DNA from: Botryococcus braunii
Lineage: Eukaryota > Chlorophyta > Trebouxiophyceae
Length of the DNA: 64,000 nucleotides
NCBI GenBank assembly: GCA_002005505.1
Contig: KV908337.1
Coordinates: 522,501-586,500 of the forward strand
Direction of reading: 5' to 3'
In this document: positions 34,926-46,488 of the stretch, piece after piece
Layout: each line of letters begins with the position of its first letter
Numbering within the stretch: position 1 is the first letter of the stretch
Translations under genes and position numbers: made by a program
The notes under the pieces: generated by a model
Told to the model about the DNA's origin: nothing
Seen by the model: the letters and a program-made list of their open reading frames with translations, nothing else
Databases searched by the model: none

Positions 34926-35287
34926 AGTTTCACCCACGCATAAACGTGGAATATGTGGACCTCTACAAGGGGCCACGTAACCCAGACCGCCTCAGCATTT
35001 ACAAATACCAGCCGGGACCACGCATGGTCAAGGGCGATGACGGCACGGAGAATGCCGAGTACGTCGTGGACGGCATCCTTGGTCACCGTCCCTTGATGAA
35101 GGGGAACCGGGCCCTCCACTTCCCGGACGGTACCCCAGCCTACCAATACTGGGTACTGTGGTCAGGTTACGACGTCGGAGACGACTGGGAGCCCTTGGAC
35201 ATGTTCGACCACGCAAAGGACACCATCAACGCCTACCACCGTCACCAGGAGTTGGGCCCGCCCAAGTGGGGCGAGACGGCCGTTTGA
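34926..35287 (+). pseudogene. G2a chromodomain tail, out of frame
   Basis: This frame holds VEYVDLYKGPRNPDRL and a chromodomain (YWVLWSGYDVGDDWEPLDMF) ending GETAV with TGA at 35285-35287. In G2b the same sequence is fused to integrase, so here it is separated only by the one-base loss near 34879. Chromodomains bind histone marks and direct integration, so loss of this tail may alter targeting rather than replication. Confidence 0.88.
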
Positions 35288-36302
35288 GGCCTTTCCCCTG
35301 CTGCCCGCTCCTCCGGTTGGTTACCTTGGCTTTGCTCTCTTTAGGAGGGAGTCCTTGTCGGGTACGCAAGGATCTGCACAGACAAGCCGGTGGTAGGATT
35401 GCAAATGTGTGCACCCCCTCGGGATGGGATTGGGAGTGGGTCGCCCACTCCGGTGTGGGTGGACAGATGTCACACACCATGGCATGTTGCAGCCCGGCGT
35501 CTGCACGCTTTCGATAGGTGGGGGGGGAGTACACCTGCTAGCACAAGCAATCAGTTGTGGATCCTGGGCACTTTTCTGGTGATTGGTGGACTATGTGACT
35601 AGAAGAGACTTGGAAATTGGAGAGGGATTGGGGATTCTTCTATGTGACTGGCAGGTCTTGGACTGTCTATGTCAATAGGGGGACTTGGACTCTCTTGAAA
35701 TCTTGGACCTTGGAAGTTTGTGTTGTTGGGACTTTTGGGAACGTTGGACTTTGTTTCTTTGTTTGTTTGTTTGTTTGTTCCTTTTGGATCATGGTTCAGA
35801 GCCAACGCAACCCGAGTCGTTCGGCATGAACTGGAATGTGTACCTTATGTGGATTTGTACAGTATGTTGACTTGGGATCATCCATTACGGGAACGGGACT
35901 CATTGGGAGCATGGAACTTCTCCATGGAAGTTCCCTACTTTTTGGACTTAAGCACTTTAATTATTCTTTTGTGTTGTATGTTTTTGGATTAGATTTTTAT
36001 GTTCTCTTGGACTTGGGAAATGGGACACTTGTTTTTCATGTTTGAGCGTTTATTTCTTCATGTTTGTTCTTCGAATAAGATTAGACGCAAGTCTACCTAG
36101 TGTCCTGGAAAAGCCATAAAAAAAAATAAATGGCAAGGAAGTGTTTACTTGGAGATATTATACATTGGAAGTGGGGACCCCATGAACCACCAATTCGGCA
36201 GGGGTCAGACGGCAGTTGGAGGTTTGGGCCGTCCAGTTTACCGGTTTCTCTGGTTGTTCTTCTCAGTGAAAATCCTCGAGTGGGTTTGCATGAGGACATG
36301 CA
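35288..36302 (+). other. G2a 3' untranslated region
   Basis: About 1 kb with no convincing protein. A (TTTG)n run lies at about 35757-35778. The sequence is shared with G2b, where it is shortened by small deletions. Confidence 0.7.
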
Positions 36303-36322
36303 AAGGACTAAGGGGGGGATAA
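36303..36322 (+). other. G2a polypurine tract
   Basis: AAGGACTAAGGGGGGGATAA stands directly before the 3' LTR. The same purine run precedes the LTRs of G2b at 37715 and 43444 (complement). Confidence 0.8.
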
Positions 36323-36800
36323 TGTAACGGAATGCGAGGATTTCCGAGCATTTCGGGACATTTGCGGGAGACGCCCTTTGGCGCCATACTGCACGCCCGT
36401 GGGAGCCACGTGGTTAGCCGCTCGAACGAGAGTAGCACCTTCCGTCGGTGATGGTTGCTTACGCCATGCATAGTTGGCACTCCGTCATTGCGTGTGTTTG
36501 ATGACAATAATTGTCACCGTTAGCACGCCAGCGAGTGGACGATCTAGGGCTCTCACGAAGGATAGAGAGATAGAAGTCGTACATGGGCCGAGTCCGAATC
36601 ATAGGCGTCCCTTGGCTAGGAACCCGCGTGCCGAGTAGATTAACACGAGAGGACAGAACTGGAGAAACCACAAGGGTAAGCTGTGTGGTGGGGTGGTTCT
36701 TGTAAACGCTTGCTTGCCCCAAGTGACGGACCTCGTGTCGCGCCTCGTTCCTTGCTCCCCTCCTGCCTTACTTCCTTATAAATTCCGCTGAGTTATTACA
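36323..36800 (+). repeat. G2a 3' LTR, 478 bp
   Basis: Same ends and length as 29866-30343. Directly followed by the target duplication GTGCA and then copy C sequence (GTGCAGCTCCTGCAGG), which copy D shows uninterrupted at about 52470. Confidence 0.96.
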
Positions 36801-37236
36801 GTGCAGCTCCTGCAGGACCAACAGGAGGGCCCTACTGTATGGAGGACCTCCACCAGGAGGACCAGCTCCTGGAAGTACCATTGGGACAGCTGCAGCAGCC
36901 TGCGTTGTTGCCTGTGGGATGTTTGGCAATGTGGGTTAAGACTATTTAACATTGCAGTAGTTATACTAACTGGCAACATGCCCCACTAGGGAGGGGAACG
37001 TACACTAACTGTGTACCACCTAGCTGTGCGTTTTGAGAGACATTCACACCGACACTACTAGCCAAAGGAACAGATGCAGGTTGCGTTACTTGTGACTGAC
37101 TGATTTGCACAGCAGCATTGCTAACATTTGTCCTAGGCAAAGCAAATGAAGGTTGAAAGTTACCTCTTGTCACAGCTGGGCCACTAGTAACAGGAACACT
37201 TCTAGTCCTAAGTGCCCTACTAGCAAATAAACCGGG
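36801..37236 (-). pseudogene. copy C gag N-terminal segment between two gypsy insertions
   Basis: A 436-bp island of copy C (N-terminal extension: LPSGACC, GNFQPSFALPRTNVSNAAVQ). Compared with copy D it lacks one base at three places: CCC for CCCC near 36830, GGG for GGGG near 36933 and CCCC for CCCCC near 36981. All are in homopolymers and they break the frame. Confidence 0.9.
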
Positions 37237-37714
37237 TGTAATAACTCAGCGGAATTTATAAGGAAGTAAGGCAGGAGGGGAGCAAGGAACGAGGCGCGAC
37301 ACGAGGTCCGTCACTTGGGGCAAGCAAGCGTTTACAAGAACCACCCCACCACACAGCTTACCCTTGTGGTTTCTCCAGTTCTGTCCTCTCGTGTTAATCT
37401 ACTCGGCACGCGGGTTCCTAGCCAAGGGACGCCTATCATTCGGACTCGGCCCATGTACGACTTCTATCCCTCTATCCTTCGTGAGAGCCCTAGATCGTCC
37501 ACTCGCTGGCGTGCTAACGGTGACAATTATTGTCATCAAACACACGCAATGACGGAGTGCCAACTATGCATGGCGTAAGCAACCATCACCGACGGAAGGT
37601 GCTACTCTCGTTCGAGCGGCTAACCACGTGGCTCCCACGGGCGTGCAGTATGGCGCCAAAGGGCGTCTCCCGCAAATGTCCCGAAATGCTCGGAAATCCT
37701 CGCATTCCGTTACA
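37237..37714 (-). repeat. G2b LTR-a (3' LTR), 478 bp
   Basis: A complete LTR in reverse orientation (TGTAATAACTCAGCGG...CGCATTCCGTTACA on plus), followed by the complement of the purine tract. It carries the same variants as LTR-d at the other end. Confidence 0.95.
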
Positions 37715-38717
37715 TTATCCCCCCCTTAGTCCTTTGCATGTCCTCATGCAAACCCACTCGAGGATTTTCACTGAGAAGAACAACCAGAGAAACCGGTAAA
37801 CTGGACGGCCCAAACCTCCAACTGCCGTCTGACCCCTGCCGAATTGGTGGTTCATGGGGTCCCCACTTCCAATGTAGAATATCTCCAAGTAAACACTTCC
37901 TTGCCATTTATTTTTTTTTAGGCTTTTCCAGGACACTAAGTAGACTTGCGTCTAATCTTATTCGAAGAACAAACATGAAGAAATAAACGCTCAAACATGA
38001 AAAACAAGTGTCCCATTTCCCAAGTCCAAAAGAACATAAAAATCTAATCCAAAAACATACAACACAAAAGAATAATTAAAGTGCTTAAGTCCAAAAAGTA
38101 GGGAACTTCCATGGAGAAGTTCCATGCTCCCAATGAGTCCCGTTCCCGTAATGGATGATCCCAAGTCAACATACTGTACAAATCCGCATAAGGTACATAT
38201 TCCAGCTCATGCCGAACGACTCGGGTTGCGTTGGCTCTGAACCATGATCCAAAAGGAACAAACAAACAAACAAAGAAACAAAGTCCAACGTTCAAGGTCC
38301 AAGATTTCAAGAGAGTCCAAGTCCCCCTATTGACATAGACAGTCCAAGACCTGCCAGTCACATAGAAGAATCCCCAATCCCTCTCCAATTTCCAAGTCCC
38401 TTCTAGTCACATATTCCACCCATCACCAGAAAAGTGCCCAGGATCCACAACTGATTGCTTGTGCTAGCAGGTGTACTCCCCCCCCACCTATCCAAAGCGT
38501 GCAGACTCCGGGCTGCAACATGCCATGGTGTGTGACATCTGTCCACCCACACCGGAGTGGGCGACCCACTCCCAATCCCATCCCGAGGGGGTGCACACAT
38601 TTGCAATCCTACCACCGGCTTGTCTGTGCAGATCCTTGCGTACCCGACAAGGACTCCCTCCTAAAGAGAGCAAAGCCAAGGTAACCAACCGGAGGAGCGG
38701 GCAGCAGGGGAAAGGCC
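37715..38717 (-). other. G2b 3' untranslated region
   Basis: Complement of the G2a 3' UTR with a shorter (CAAA)n run and a small deletion near 38300. No protein. Confidence 0.75.
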
Positions 38718-41700
38718 TCAAACGGCCGTCTCGCCCCACTTGGGCGGGCCCAACTCCTGGTGACGGTGGTAGGCGTTGATGGTGTCCTTTGCGTGGTCGA
38801 ACATGTCCAAGGGCTCCCAGTCGTCTCCGACGTCGTAACCTGACCACAGTACCCAGTATTGGTAGGCTGGGGTACCGTCCGGGAAGTGGAGGGCCCGGTT
38901 CCCCTTCATCCAGGGACGGTGACCGAGGATGCCGTCCACGACGTACTCGGCATTCTCCGTGCCGTCATCGCCCTTGACCATGCGTGGTCCCGGCTGGTAT
39001 TTGTAAATGTTGAGGCGGTCTGGGTTACGTGGCCCCTTGTAGAGGTCCACATATTCCACGTTTATGCGTGGGTGAAACTTCAGGGCGGCGGGGACGTCCA
39101 GCTCAACAGAGTTGGGATGGACGGCAGTGACCCGGAAGGGTCCAATCCGGCGCCTGGCAAGCTTTATGTACTTCTGCGACGTCAGGGCGGCTGGGAACTT
39201 CGTCCGAAGGAGAACAAGGTCCCCCTTCTTATAGATCACAGCCCGGCGGTGGCGGTTCGCCTGGGCCGCCTGCCGCTCCTGAGCTGCAGCCAAAAACTTC
39301 CGTGCAAGAGTAAGGGAGTCTTGCATCTTCCGGAGGAAAAGATCTGCCCGATCTGCTTTCCCCCCCTCCATGTGTCCCATAGCAAATGGAATGTTTGGAT
39401 CCTGTCCATATGTCAAGCGGAACGGTGTGGTGTTGATCGAGGCTTGCCATGTATTGTTATAGGCAAACTCTGCAACAGCCAGATGGTTTTCCCATTCTTT
39501 AGGCTTATCCCAAACATAATGTTTGAGGTAGTCCTCAAGAATCCTGTTAACCCGTTCCGTTTGTCCGTCAGATTGTGGGTGATAGGCTGTAGACCGTGCA
39601 GGTTTGCAGCCTGTTAAATTTAGGAGTATATCCATAAATTTACTCACAAACTTAGGATCCCTATCCGACACAAGTTCCTCTGGAAATCCGTGGTATCTCC
39701 AGACTTTATCCCTTAGCAAAACTGCTACATCATATGAGTCAGCTTTTGTGGTGGTGGGCACAAAGTGAGCACACTTACTTAACCGGTCCACCACAACCCA
39801 TATGGCATCATTCCCGTTTGCACTCCGTGGCAACCCCGTTATGAAATCCATGGAAATGCTTTGCCATTTCCTAGTCGGGATTTGCAAGGGGTGAAGGAGG
39901 CCTGCGGGCAACTTGTTTGAAGCTTTGACCCTTTGACAAGAATCACAGTAGGCAACATATTCCCGCACGTCCTCTGTCATTCCCGGCCACCACCATTCCC
40001 GTTTCACCAGTTCATACATCTTGGCAAAACCAGGGTGTCCCACATACAAAGGTTCATGCAATGCCTTGAGTATATCTTGTCTTAGGTTTCTCCCCACGAC
40101 TCCTTCCCCATCCTTCACCTCATAATGCCCTGGGACATACTTCCGTCCCTCCTTCCCATATTCCCATATCCCATTCCTGAAATGCACCTTCCTTCTGTTC
40201 GACCTCTTTCCCAACCACTCATCATCCATGTATGCCCTTTTTACTAACTCCAGGAAGGGTTCACACGTGTCAAGCTGCTGGGTGACTCCGCTCGGGCGGG
40301 CCCTCCCGCCGGAGTCCATTGCGACCCGGGGCTTGACACTCCTGAGCTCGGGCTCCGCTGGCTCGACGTTGCGTCGGAGCTGCCTGGCCGCGAGGATTGG
40401 GATCCTGGACAAGGCATCTGCGACGTTAGTCTTGCCTGGCTCCCAAACCCAGAGTATGTCAAACTCCTGCAATCGCTCAGCCCACCTAGCTCTTCTCGGG
40501 CTAAGTCCTGCCTGTTGTTGCAAAAAGGTATTACACTTATGGTCAGTGGTTACGGTGACTGGTTTTCCTAACACATAACATCGCCATTCCTGTAGAGCAT
40601 ACACTACAGCCAGCAATTCCCTTTCCGTAGCAGAATAGTTACGCTCTGCACTATTCAACTTTTTGCTATAGTATGCTACTACTTTCCCGTCCTGCATGAG
40701 AACTGCTCCCACCCCAAAATCACTTGCATCACATGTCACTTGGAATGGTTTCCGAAGATCAGGTAGTGATAAGATAGGGGCCTCTACCAAAGCAGTCTTC
40801 AATGCTGAAAAAGATTCCTCCTGTTCCAATTCCCATTCCCATGCCCTCTTGCTGCTTGACAACTTTGTTAAAGGAGCAGCGATGGCACTGAAGTCCCTGA
40901 TAAACTTCCTGAAGTAGTTTGCAAGGCCAGAAACCTACGGACATCCGTGGTGTTTTTGGGTACGGGCCATTCCTTGACTACTTCCACCTTTTGTGGGTCC
41001 ACCTTTAATCCATCCCTTCCAATGATATGCCCCAAGTATCGAAGTTCAGAACGCATGAACTTACACTTGGGTAGCTTGGCAAAGAGTTGCTTCTCTCGCA
41101 AGCGAGCGAAGACTTTTTCCAAATGAACATAATGCATGTTTTCATCCTTGCTGAAAATGAGCACATCATCCAAATAGACAACGACAAATCCCTCCCGAAT
41201 GAAATCATGGAAGATTTCATTCATCAGCCGCTGAAAAGTGGCCGGAGCATTCGTTAAACCAAAGGGGAGCACCAGAAACTCGTACAACCCGAATGGTGTT
41301 CTAAATGCTGTCTTTGGGATATCTTCTTCTTTAAGCCGGACCTGATGGTATCCGCTCAATAAGTCCAGGCTTGAGAAGACCTTTGCTCCTTTGAGCCTAT
41401 CAAGCAAATCATCAATCCGGGGCAAGGGGTACCTATCCGGAATGGTAATCTGGTTGACAGCTCTATAATCAATTACCATCCTATAAGTTCCTTCCTTCTT
41501 TTTAACAAAAAGAACAGGAGATGCATAAGGTGAGTGACTGGGCCGGATGTGCCCTAATGCGAGAAGCTCATCCACTGTTTTAGTACACTCTTCCATTTCT
41601 AGAGAAGATAAACGATAAGCAGGCTTATTAGGAGGTACAGAGCCAGGTTGTATCCTGATGGTGTGATACACCTGTCTATGCGGTGGCAATCCTGGCAAAC

Positions 41701-42823
41701 CTTGAGGAAACAAATCACTGTACTCCCTAAGGAGCACCCCCAATTGTTCCGATTTGCCCTTCAACACCTCCTCCAATCCCAAGGATCCCGTGAGCTTACC
41801 CGACGACGACGTTGGCTTCTCCTCCTCCCCCTCCATTATTCCCTCTTCCTCCCCCTCCACTAGGGGTTCCGAGAATAATTCCGGGACCGGCCCGCCCTGG
41901 GTACCCGGTCCCCTGGAGTTGGTTGATGAGGTGCCTGATTCGTCGTCGGAGGGATCGAGCCCGTTTTCCTCCAGGGATGACTCCTGCTCATCCCATGCAT
42001 ACTCTTCAGGTCTCATGACAACATTCAACAGACAAAGTCTCCATTGATCTACTTTGTTCTTCCCCTTCCTCACTATGTTCATACCCCATTGCAACGTGCA
42101 GGGTAAGACTTTCCTGTGAGGGTCCAACGTTACCCACTTCCCTTGATGTTTTATTTGTGCCTTTCCAACCCCAACACTGACTGTGGCCTCCCTTAGAGAC
42201 ATCCAGTCTTGTCCCAGAATGAGGTCCACCCCCTCCATAATAGAATCACATACAAAGAAAGTATGGCGGGTGACTACCGAAGGGGTGAACCTAACACTAA
42301 GGTCAACCTTCCCCTTGGTTTCAGACAAGGACCCATCTGCAAGGACTACTGTTGTTGCTTCCTTGTGATACCTAAGCCCTTGTAGTACTTTGCCTCGGAC
42401 AAAAGAATGGGTAGCCCCAGTGTCCATGAGTGCACGAAACTCCATGCCTCGAACAGTAACGGCAAAAGTCAGGTTGAGTGGTGAGAGATTTCCCACATGC
42501 CCTACATGACAAGATGGTTGTGGCATGACACATGCAAGCACAAAGGAAAAAGGAAAGATTCCGGTCTTGCCCGAGAACATAAATTGTTCTCCCCTACATC
42601 CCCGAGCAAGAACTTTTAGTTTGGCCTTTGTCCTGTACTCTAAGAAAAACCTCCTGCTTTTCCAGACTTTTTGGCTAACAACAAAGCAGGCACCAAGGCT
42701 GGGATCATGTTTTCTCTTTGCAAAGAAATCATGCAAGCAAGCCTCTGCACAATTTTTCTTAGGTACTACCAACTCAAAGGGTTCAGAGAGTGAAGACAAA
42801 TAGGCCAAACAATGGGGATCCAT
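38718..42823 (-). pseudogene. G2b pol with one frameshift
   Basis: The start codon complements 42821-42823 (MDPHCLAYLSS). Protease, RT with YLDD, RNase H, integrase and the fused chromodomain (ending GETAV at 38718) are all present and nearly identical to G2a. One G is missing near 40926 (CTGGCC against CTGGGCC), which splits the protein into about 651 and 714 residues between RT and RNase H. Here the integrase-chromodomain fusion is intact, which shows what G2a lost. G2a and G2b are each broken at a different single base. Confidence 0.93.
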
Positions 42824-42835
42824 GACCCTTGCGAG

Positions 42836-43149
42836 TCAAGTTTTGGGTTTCCCCTTCCCTTTCCCCTTCCACTTCCCTCTTCCCTTTCCTTTCCCTTGCC
42901 AATTACCTTGCCCTCCTTGAGGTGGTGGAAGCCCTCCTTGCACTGGTGCCACCACTGGTGGGGCCTGTGGTGCAGAGGGAAAGTAACCCGGTTGAAAGAC
43001 TGGTGGTTGGAACCCTCCCGCTTTAGCTTTAGCAGCCAACCACTCCCTTTTCAACTGACATTGCCATGCTTCATGGCCCAACTGTTTGCAAAAGTAACAC
43101 TCCCTATTAGCGAAGATGACCTTCCGAGAGTCCAACTTTCCCTTCCCTG
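42836..43149 (-). pseudogene. G2b gag C-terminal fragment
   Basis: Only the zinc knuckle (CYFCKQLGHEAWQC) and the Lys/Gly-rich tail remain. The in-frame TGA between gag and pol is conserved as in G2a. At 43149-43150 the gag sequence (GGAAGGGAAAG on minus) is fused to LTR-b, so the N-terminal half of gag, the leader and the primer site are absent here. Confidence 0.9.
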
Positions 43150-43443
43150 GCCAGGGGACGCCTATGATTCGGACTCGGCCCATCTACGACTTCTGTCTCT
43201 CTATCCTTCGTGAGAGCCCTAGATCGTCCACTCGCTGGCGTGCTAACGGTGACAATTATTGTCATCAAACACACGCAATGACGGAGTGCCAACTATGCAT
43301 GGCGTAAGCAACCATCACCGACGGAAGGTGCTACTCTCGTTCGAGCGGCTAACCACGTGGCTCCCACGGGCGTGCAGTATGGCGCCAAAGGGCGTCTCCC
43401 GCAAATGTCCCGAAATGCTCGGAAATCCTCGCATTCCGTTACA
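43150..43443 (-). repeat. G2b partial LTR-b, 294 bp
   Basis: Holds the first 294 bp (U3 side) of a G2 LTR in minus orientation, directly after a purine tract at 43444. It is truncated inside the LTR where it meets gag. The short overlap GCC/CCAGG at the joint suggests microhomology. Confidence 0.9.
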
Positions 43444-44880
43444 TTATCCCCCCTTAGTCCTTTGCATGTCCTCATGCAAACCCACTCGAGGATTTTCACT
43501 GAGAAGAACAACCAGAGAAACCGGTAAACTGGACGGCCCAAACCTCCAACTGCCGTCTGACCCCTGCCGAATTGGTGGTTCATGGGGTCCCCACTTCCAA
43601 TGTAGAATATCTCCAAGTAAACACTTCCTTGCCATTTATTTATTTTTTATGGCTTTTCTAGTACACTAGGTAGACTTGCGTCTAATCTTATTCGAAGAAC
43701 AAACATGAAGAAATAAACGTTCAAACATGAAAAACAAGTGTCCCAATTTCCCAAGTCCAAGAGATCATAAAAATCTAATCCAAAAACATACAACACAAAA
43801 GAATAATTAAAGTGCTTAAGTCCAAAAAGTAGGGAACTTCCATGGAGAAGTTCCATGCTCCCAATGAGTCCCGTTCCCGTAATGGATATCCCAAGTCAAC
43901 ATACTGTACAAATCCGCATAAGGTACATATTCCAGTTCATGCCGAACGACTCGGGTTGCGTTGGCTCTGAACCATGATCCAAAAGGAACAAACAAACAAA
44001 CAAAGAAACAAAGTCCAACGTTCCCAAAAGTCCCAACAACACAAATTTCCAAGGTCCAAGATCCAAGAGAGTCCAAGTCCCCCCTATTGACATAGACAGT
44101 CCAAGACCTGCCAGTCACATAGAAGAATCCTCAATCCCTCTCCAATTTCCAAGTCCCTTCTAGTCACATAGTCCACCCATCACCAGAAAAGTGCCCAGGA
44201 TCCACAACTGATTGCTTGTGCTAGCAGGTGTACTCCCCCCCCACCTATCCAAAGCGTGCAGACTCCGGGCTGCAACATGCCATGGTGTGTGACATCTGTC
44301 CACCCACACCGGAGTGGGCGACCCACTCCCAATCCCATCCCGAGGGGGTGCACACATTTGCAATCCTACCACCGGCTTGTCTGTGCAGATCCTTGCGTAC
44401 CCGACAAGGATTCCCTCCTAAAGAGAGCAAAGACAAGGTAACCGACCGGAGGAGCGGGCAGCAGGGGGAAGGCCTCAAACGGCCGTCTCGCCCCACTTGG
44501 GCGGGCCCAACTCCTGGTGACGGTGGTAGGCGTTGATGGTGTCCTTTGCGTGGTCGAACATGTCCAAGGGCTCCCAGTCGTCTCCGACGTCGTAACCTGA
44601 CCACAGTACCCAGTATTGGTAGGCTGGGGTACCGTCCGGGAAGTGGAGGGCCCGGTTCCCCTTCATCCAGGGACGGTGACCGAGGATGCCGTCCACGACG
44701 TACTCGGCATTCTCCGTGCCGTCATCGCCCTTGACCATGCGTGGTCCCGGCTGGTATTTGTAAATGCTGAGGCGGTCTGGGTTACGTGGCCCCTTGTAGA
44801 GGTCCACATATTCCACGTTTATGCGTGGGTGAAACTTCAGGGCGGCGGGGAACTCCAGCTCAACAGAGTTGGGATGGACG
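43444..44880 (-). pseudogene. second G2 3' region: 3' UTR and chromodomain fragment
   Basis: Duplicate of the 3' UTR and the end of pol (chromodomain, frame end at 44475, VDLYKGPRNPDRLSIYKYQ). It stops within the sequence before the chromodomain (complement of GGGATGGACG at 44871-44880), where it is fused to a primer-site stub. Everything else of this second element is missing. Confidence 0.9.
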
Positions 44881-44888
44881 ATACCAAA

Positions 44889-45157
44889 TGTAATAACTCA
44901 GCGGAATTTATAAGGAAGTAAGGCAGGAGGGGAGCAAGGAACGAGGCGCGACACGAGGTCCGTCACTTGGGGCAAGCAAGCGTTTACAAGAACCACCCCA
45001 CCACACAGCTTACCCTTGTGGTTTCTCCAGTTCTGTCCTCTCGTGTTAATCTACTCGGCACGCGGGTTCCTAGCCAGGGGACGCCTATGATTCGGACTCG
45101 GCCCATCTACGACTTCTGTCTCTCTATCCTTCGTGAGAGCCCTAGATCGTCCACTCG
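44889..45157 (-). repeat. G2b partial LTR-c, 269 bp
   Basis: Holds the last 269 bp (R/U5 side) of a G2 LTR, with a primer-site stub CGATACCAAA (44879-44888) on its left as in a normal 5' LTR. On its right it breaks at CCACTCGC and runs into a second primer-site stub (CGCCGATACCAAA, ending 45168). It shares private variants with LTR-b. Confidence 0.88.
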
Positions 45158-45168
45158 CCGATACCAAA

Positions 45169-45646
45169 TGTAATAACTCAGCGGAATTTATAAGGAAGTA
45201 AGGCAGGAGGGGAGCAAGGAACGAGGCGCGACACGAGGTCCGTCACTTGGGGCAAGCAAGCGTTTACAAGAACCACCCCACCACACAGCTTACCCTTGTG
45301 GTTTCTCCAGTTCTGTCCTCTCGTGTTAATCTACTCGGCACGCGGGTTCCTAGCCAAGGGACGCCTATCATTCGGACTCGGCCCATGTACGACTTCTATC
45401 CCTCTATCCTTCGTGAGAGCCCTAGATCGTCCACTCGCTGGCGTGCTAACGGTGACAATTATTGTCATCAAACACACGCAATGACGGAGTGCCAACTATG
45501 CATGGCGTAAGCAACCATCACCGACGGAAGGTGCTACTCTCGTTCGAGCGGCTAACCACGTGGCTCCCACGGGCGTGCAGTATGGCGCCAAAGGGCGTCT
45601 CCCGCAAATGTCCCGAAATGCTCGGAAATCCTCGCATTCCGTTACA
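45169..45646 (-). repeat. G2b LTR-d (5' LTR), 478 bp
   Basis: A complete outer LTR matching LTR-a in its diagnostic variants. It is followed by the duplication CCGGG and then copy C gag sequence. Confidence 0.95.
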
Positions 45647-45975
45647 CCGGGATTGAACCCATATACCTGTCTTGCACCTGGTGCTTGACTCCCAGGCTGA
45701 TTTGAAGGACCACCTGAGTGCACTTCAACAGACTCAGTCAGTAAACTACTCTGCTCAAGGGATGAGTAATTTGGTTGGCTGTCATTTTCTGTATCAGATA
45801 CTTCACTCTCGTCTTCATTGCTGGAGTGTTGCAAACCATGATTTTCATGCAAGGCATTAATACCAGAGGGAGAATACACATCTTCCTCATACATAGTGTT
45901 ATACACACCTTCTATTGAGACAGGAACATCATATGGTTCCTCCACTATCTCAGAAAGAGTATATGTAGCACTCAT
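45647..45975 (-). pseudogene. copy C gag N-terminus
   Basis: Start codon complements 45973-45975 (MSATYTLSEIVEEPYDVPVS) and the frame runs to the G2b insertion at 45647. An apparent longer frame here continues into the gypsy LTR and is artificial. This is the third island of copy C; the three islands plus 24910-29865 add up to copy D's internal length minus four bases. Confidence 0.92.
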
Positions 45976-46488
45976 AATCAGCTAGTCCTATACCTCAAGG
46001 ACAGCTCTCAACTGCAAACACTAGTACTTATTCTTAAAGACAAGTGATGCAATCACACACAGATCCTATACCTCAAGGACTGTAAACAACTACTCTTTTA
46101 CTACAAAGAGAAGTCTAAGATTGTTAAAACACCGATCCTATACCACAAGGACGGCCGGATCGTGACTACGTGTCACCGAGTTGAGAAAGAAATAATTTAC
46201 CAACCTTGGTTTTCTGCACCAGAAAACCTCCACACAACTTACCGTGCCTCTCTCACAACCACTTTGACTTAATCGTCAAAGCAGCCGAGAAGCCCTTCGA
46301 CCAAAGATGCCCGCAACAGATATTTAGGGTCGATTCTCTGAAGTAAACCCAATAAATTGGATCTGCAAACAGAGAACCAACACCTATCTACCTTTAGATT
46401 GCAAAGAACCGTGTGGACAAGGCGTATTGCCCACACAAGACGAGGTAGATCACAACGCCGACCGTGTCATTGAGCTTCGCCGATACCA
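45976..46488 (-). promoter_or_regulatory. copy C leader and primer-binding site
   Basis: The leader contains the primer site TGGTATCGGCGAAGC (complement, ending 46488) next to the shared LTR, the two conserved stem-loops (near 46205-46230 and 46260-46282) and one leader unit ending TATAGGACTAGCTGATTATG before the start codon. Confidence 0.75.

Larger units (their letters stand above)
29866..36800 (+). mobile_element. G2a: Ty3/gypsy chromovirus inserted in copy C
   Basis: A 6935-bp element with 478-bp LTRs (one difference seen between them) and target duplication GTGCA at 29861-29865 and 36801-36805. Order: LTR, primer site, short gag, pol, chromodomain tail in another frame, a 1-kb 3' UTR, purine tract, LTR. 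The near-identical LTRs mean recent insertion, later than copy C itself. Confidence 0.96.
37237..45646 (-). mobile_element. G2b: rearranged composite gypsy insertion in copy C
   Basis: An 8410-bp block bounded by full 478-bp G2 LTRs at both ends and by the duplication CCGGG (37232-37236 and 45647-45651), so it behaves as one insertion. Inside are, in plus-strand order: LTR-a, 3' UTR, pol, a gag C-terminal piece, a partial LTR (b), a second 3' UTR with a chromodomain fragment, a primer-site stub, a partial LTR (c), another primer-site stub and LTR-d. The outer LTRs share variants (CTATCATTCGG, CTATCCCTCTATCC) that the inner partial LTRs b and c lack (CTATGATTCGG, CTGTCTCTCTATCC), so two different parents contributed. 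Confidence 0.92.

Noticed and set aside
34389..34976. 195-residue minus-strand frame opposite G2a integrase, and its mirror at 38859-39617
   Set aside because: Both are shadows of the integrase/chromodomain coding strand and have no homology of their own.
42836..43183. 115-residue minus-strand frame starting MGRVRIIGV
   Set aside because: Its first residues come from partial LTR-b fused to the gag fragment. It is a rearrangement product, not a gene start.
45496..45975. 159-residue minus-strand frame joining copia gag to a second part
   Set aside because: The second part is translated gypsy LTR, so the fusion exists only because G2b inserted there in an open frame.
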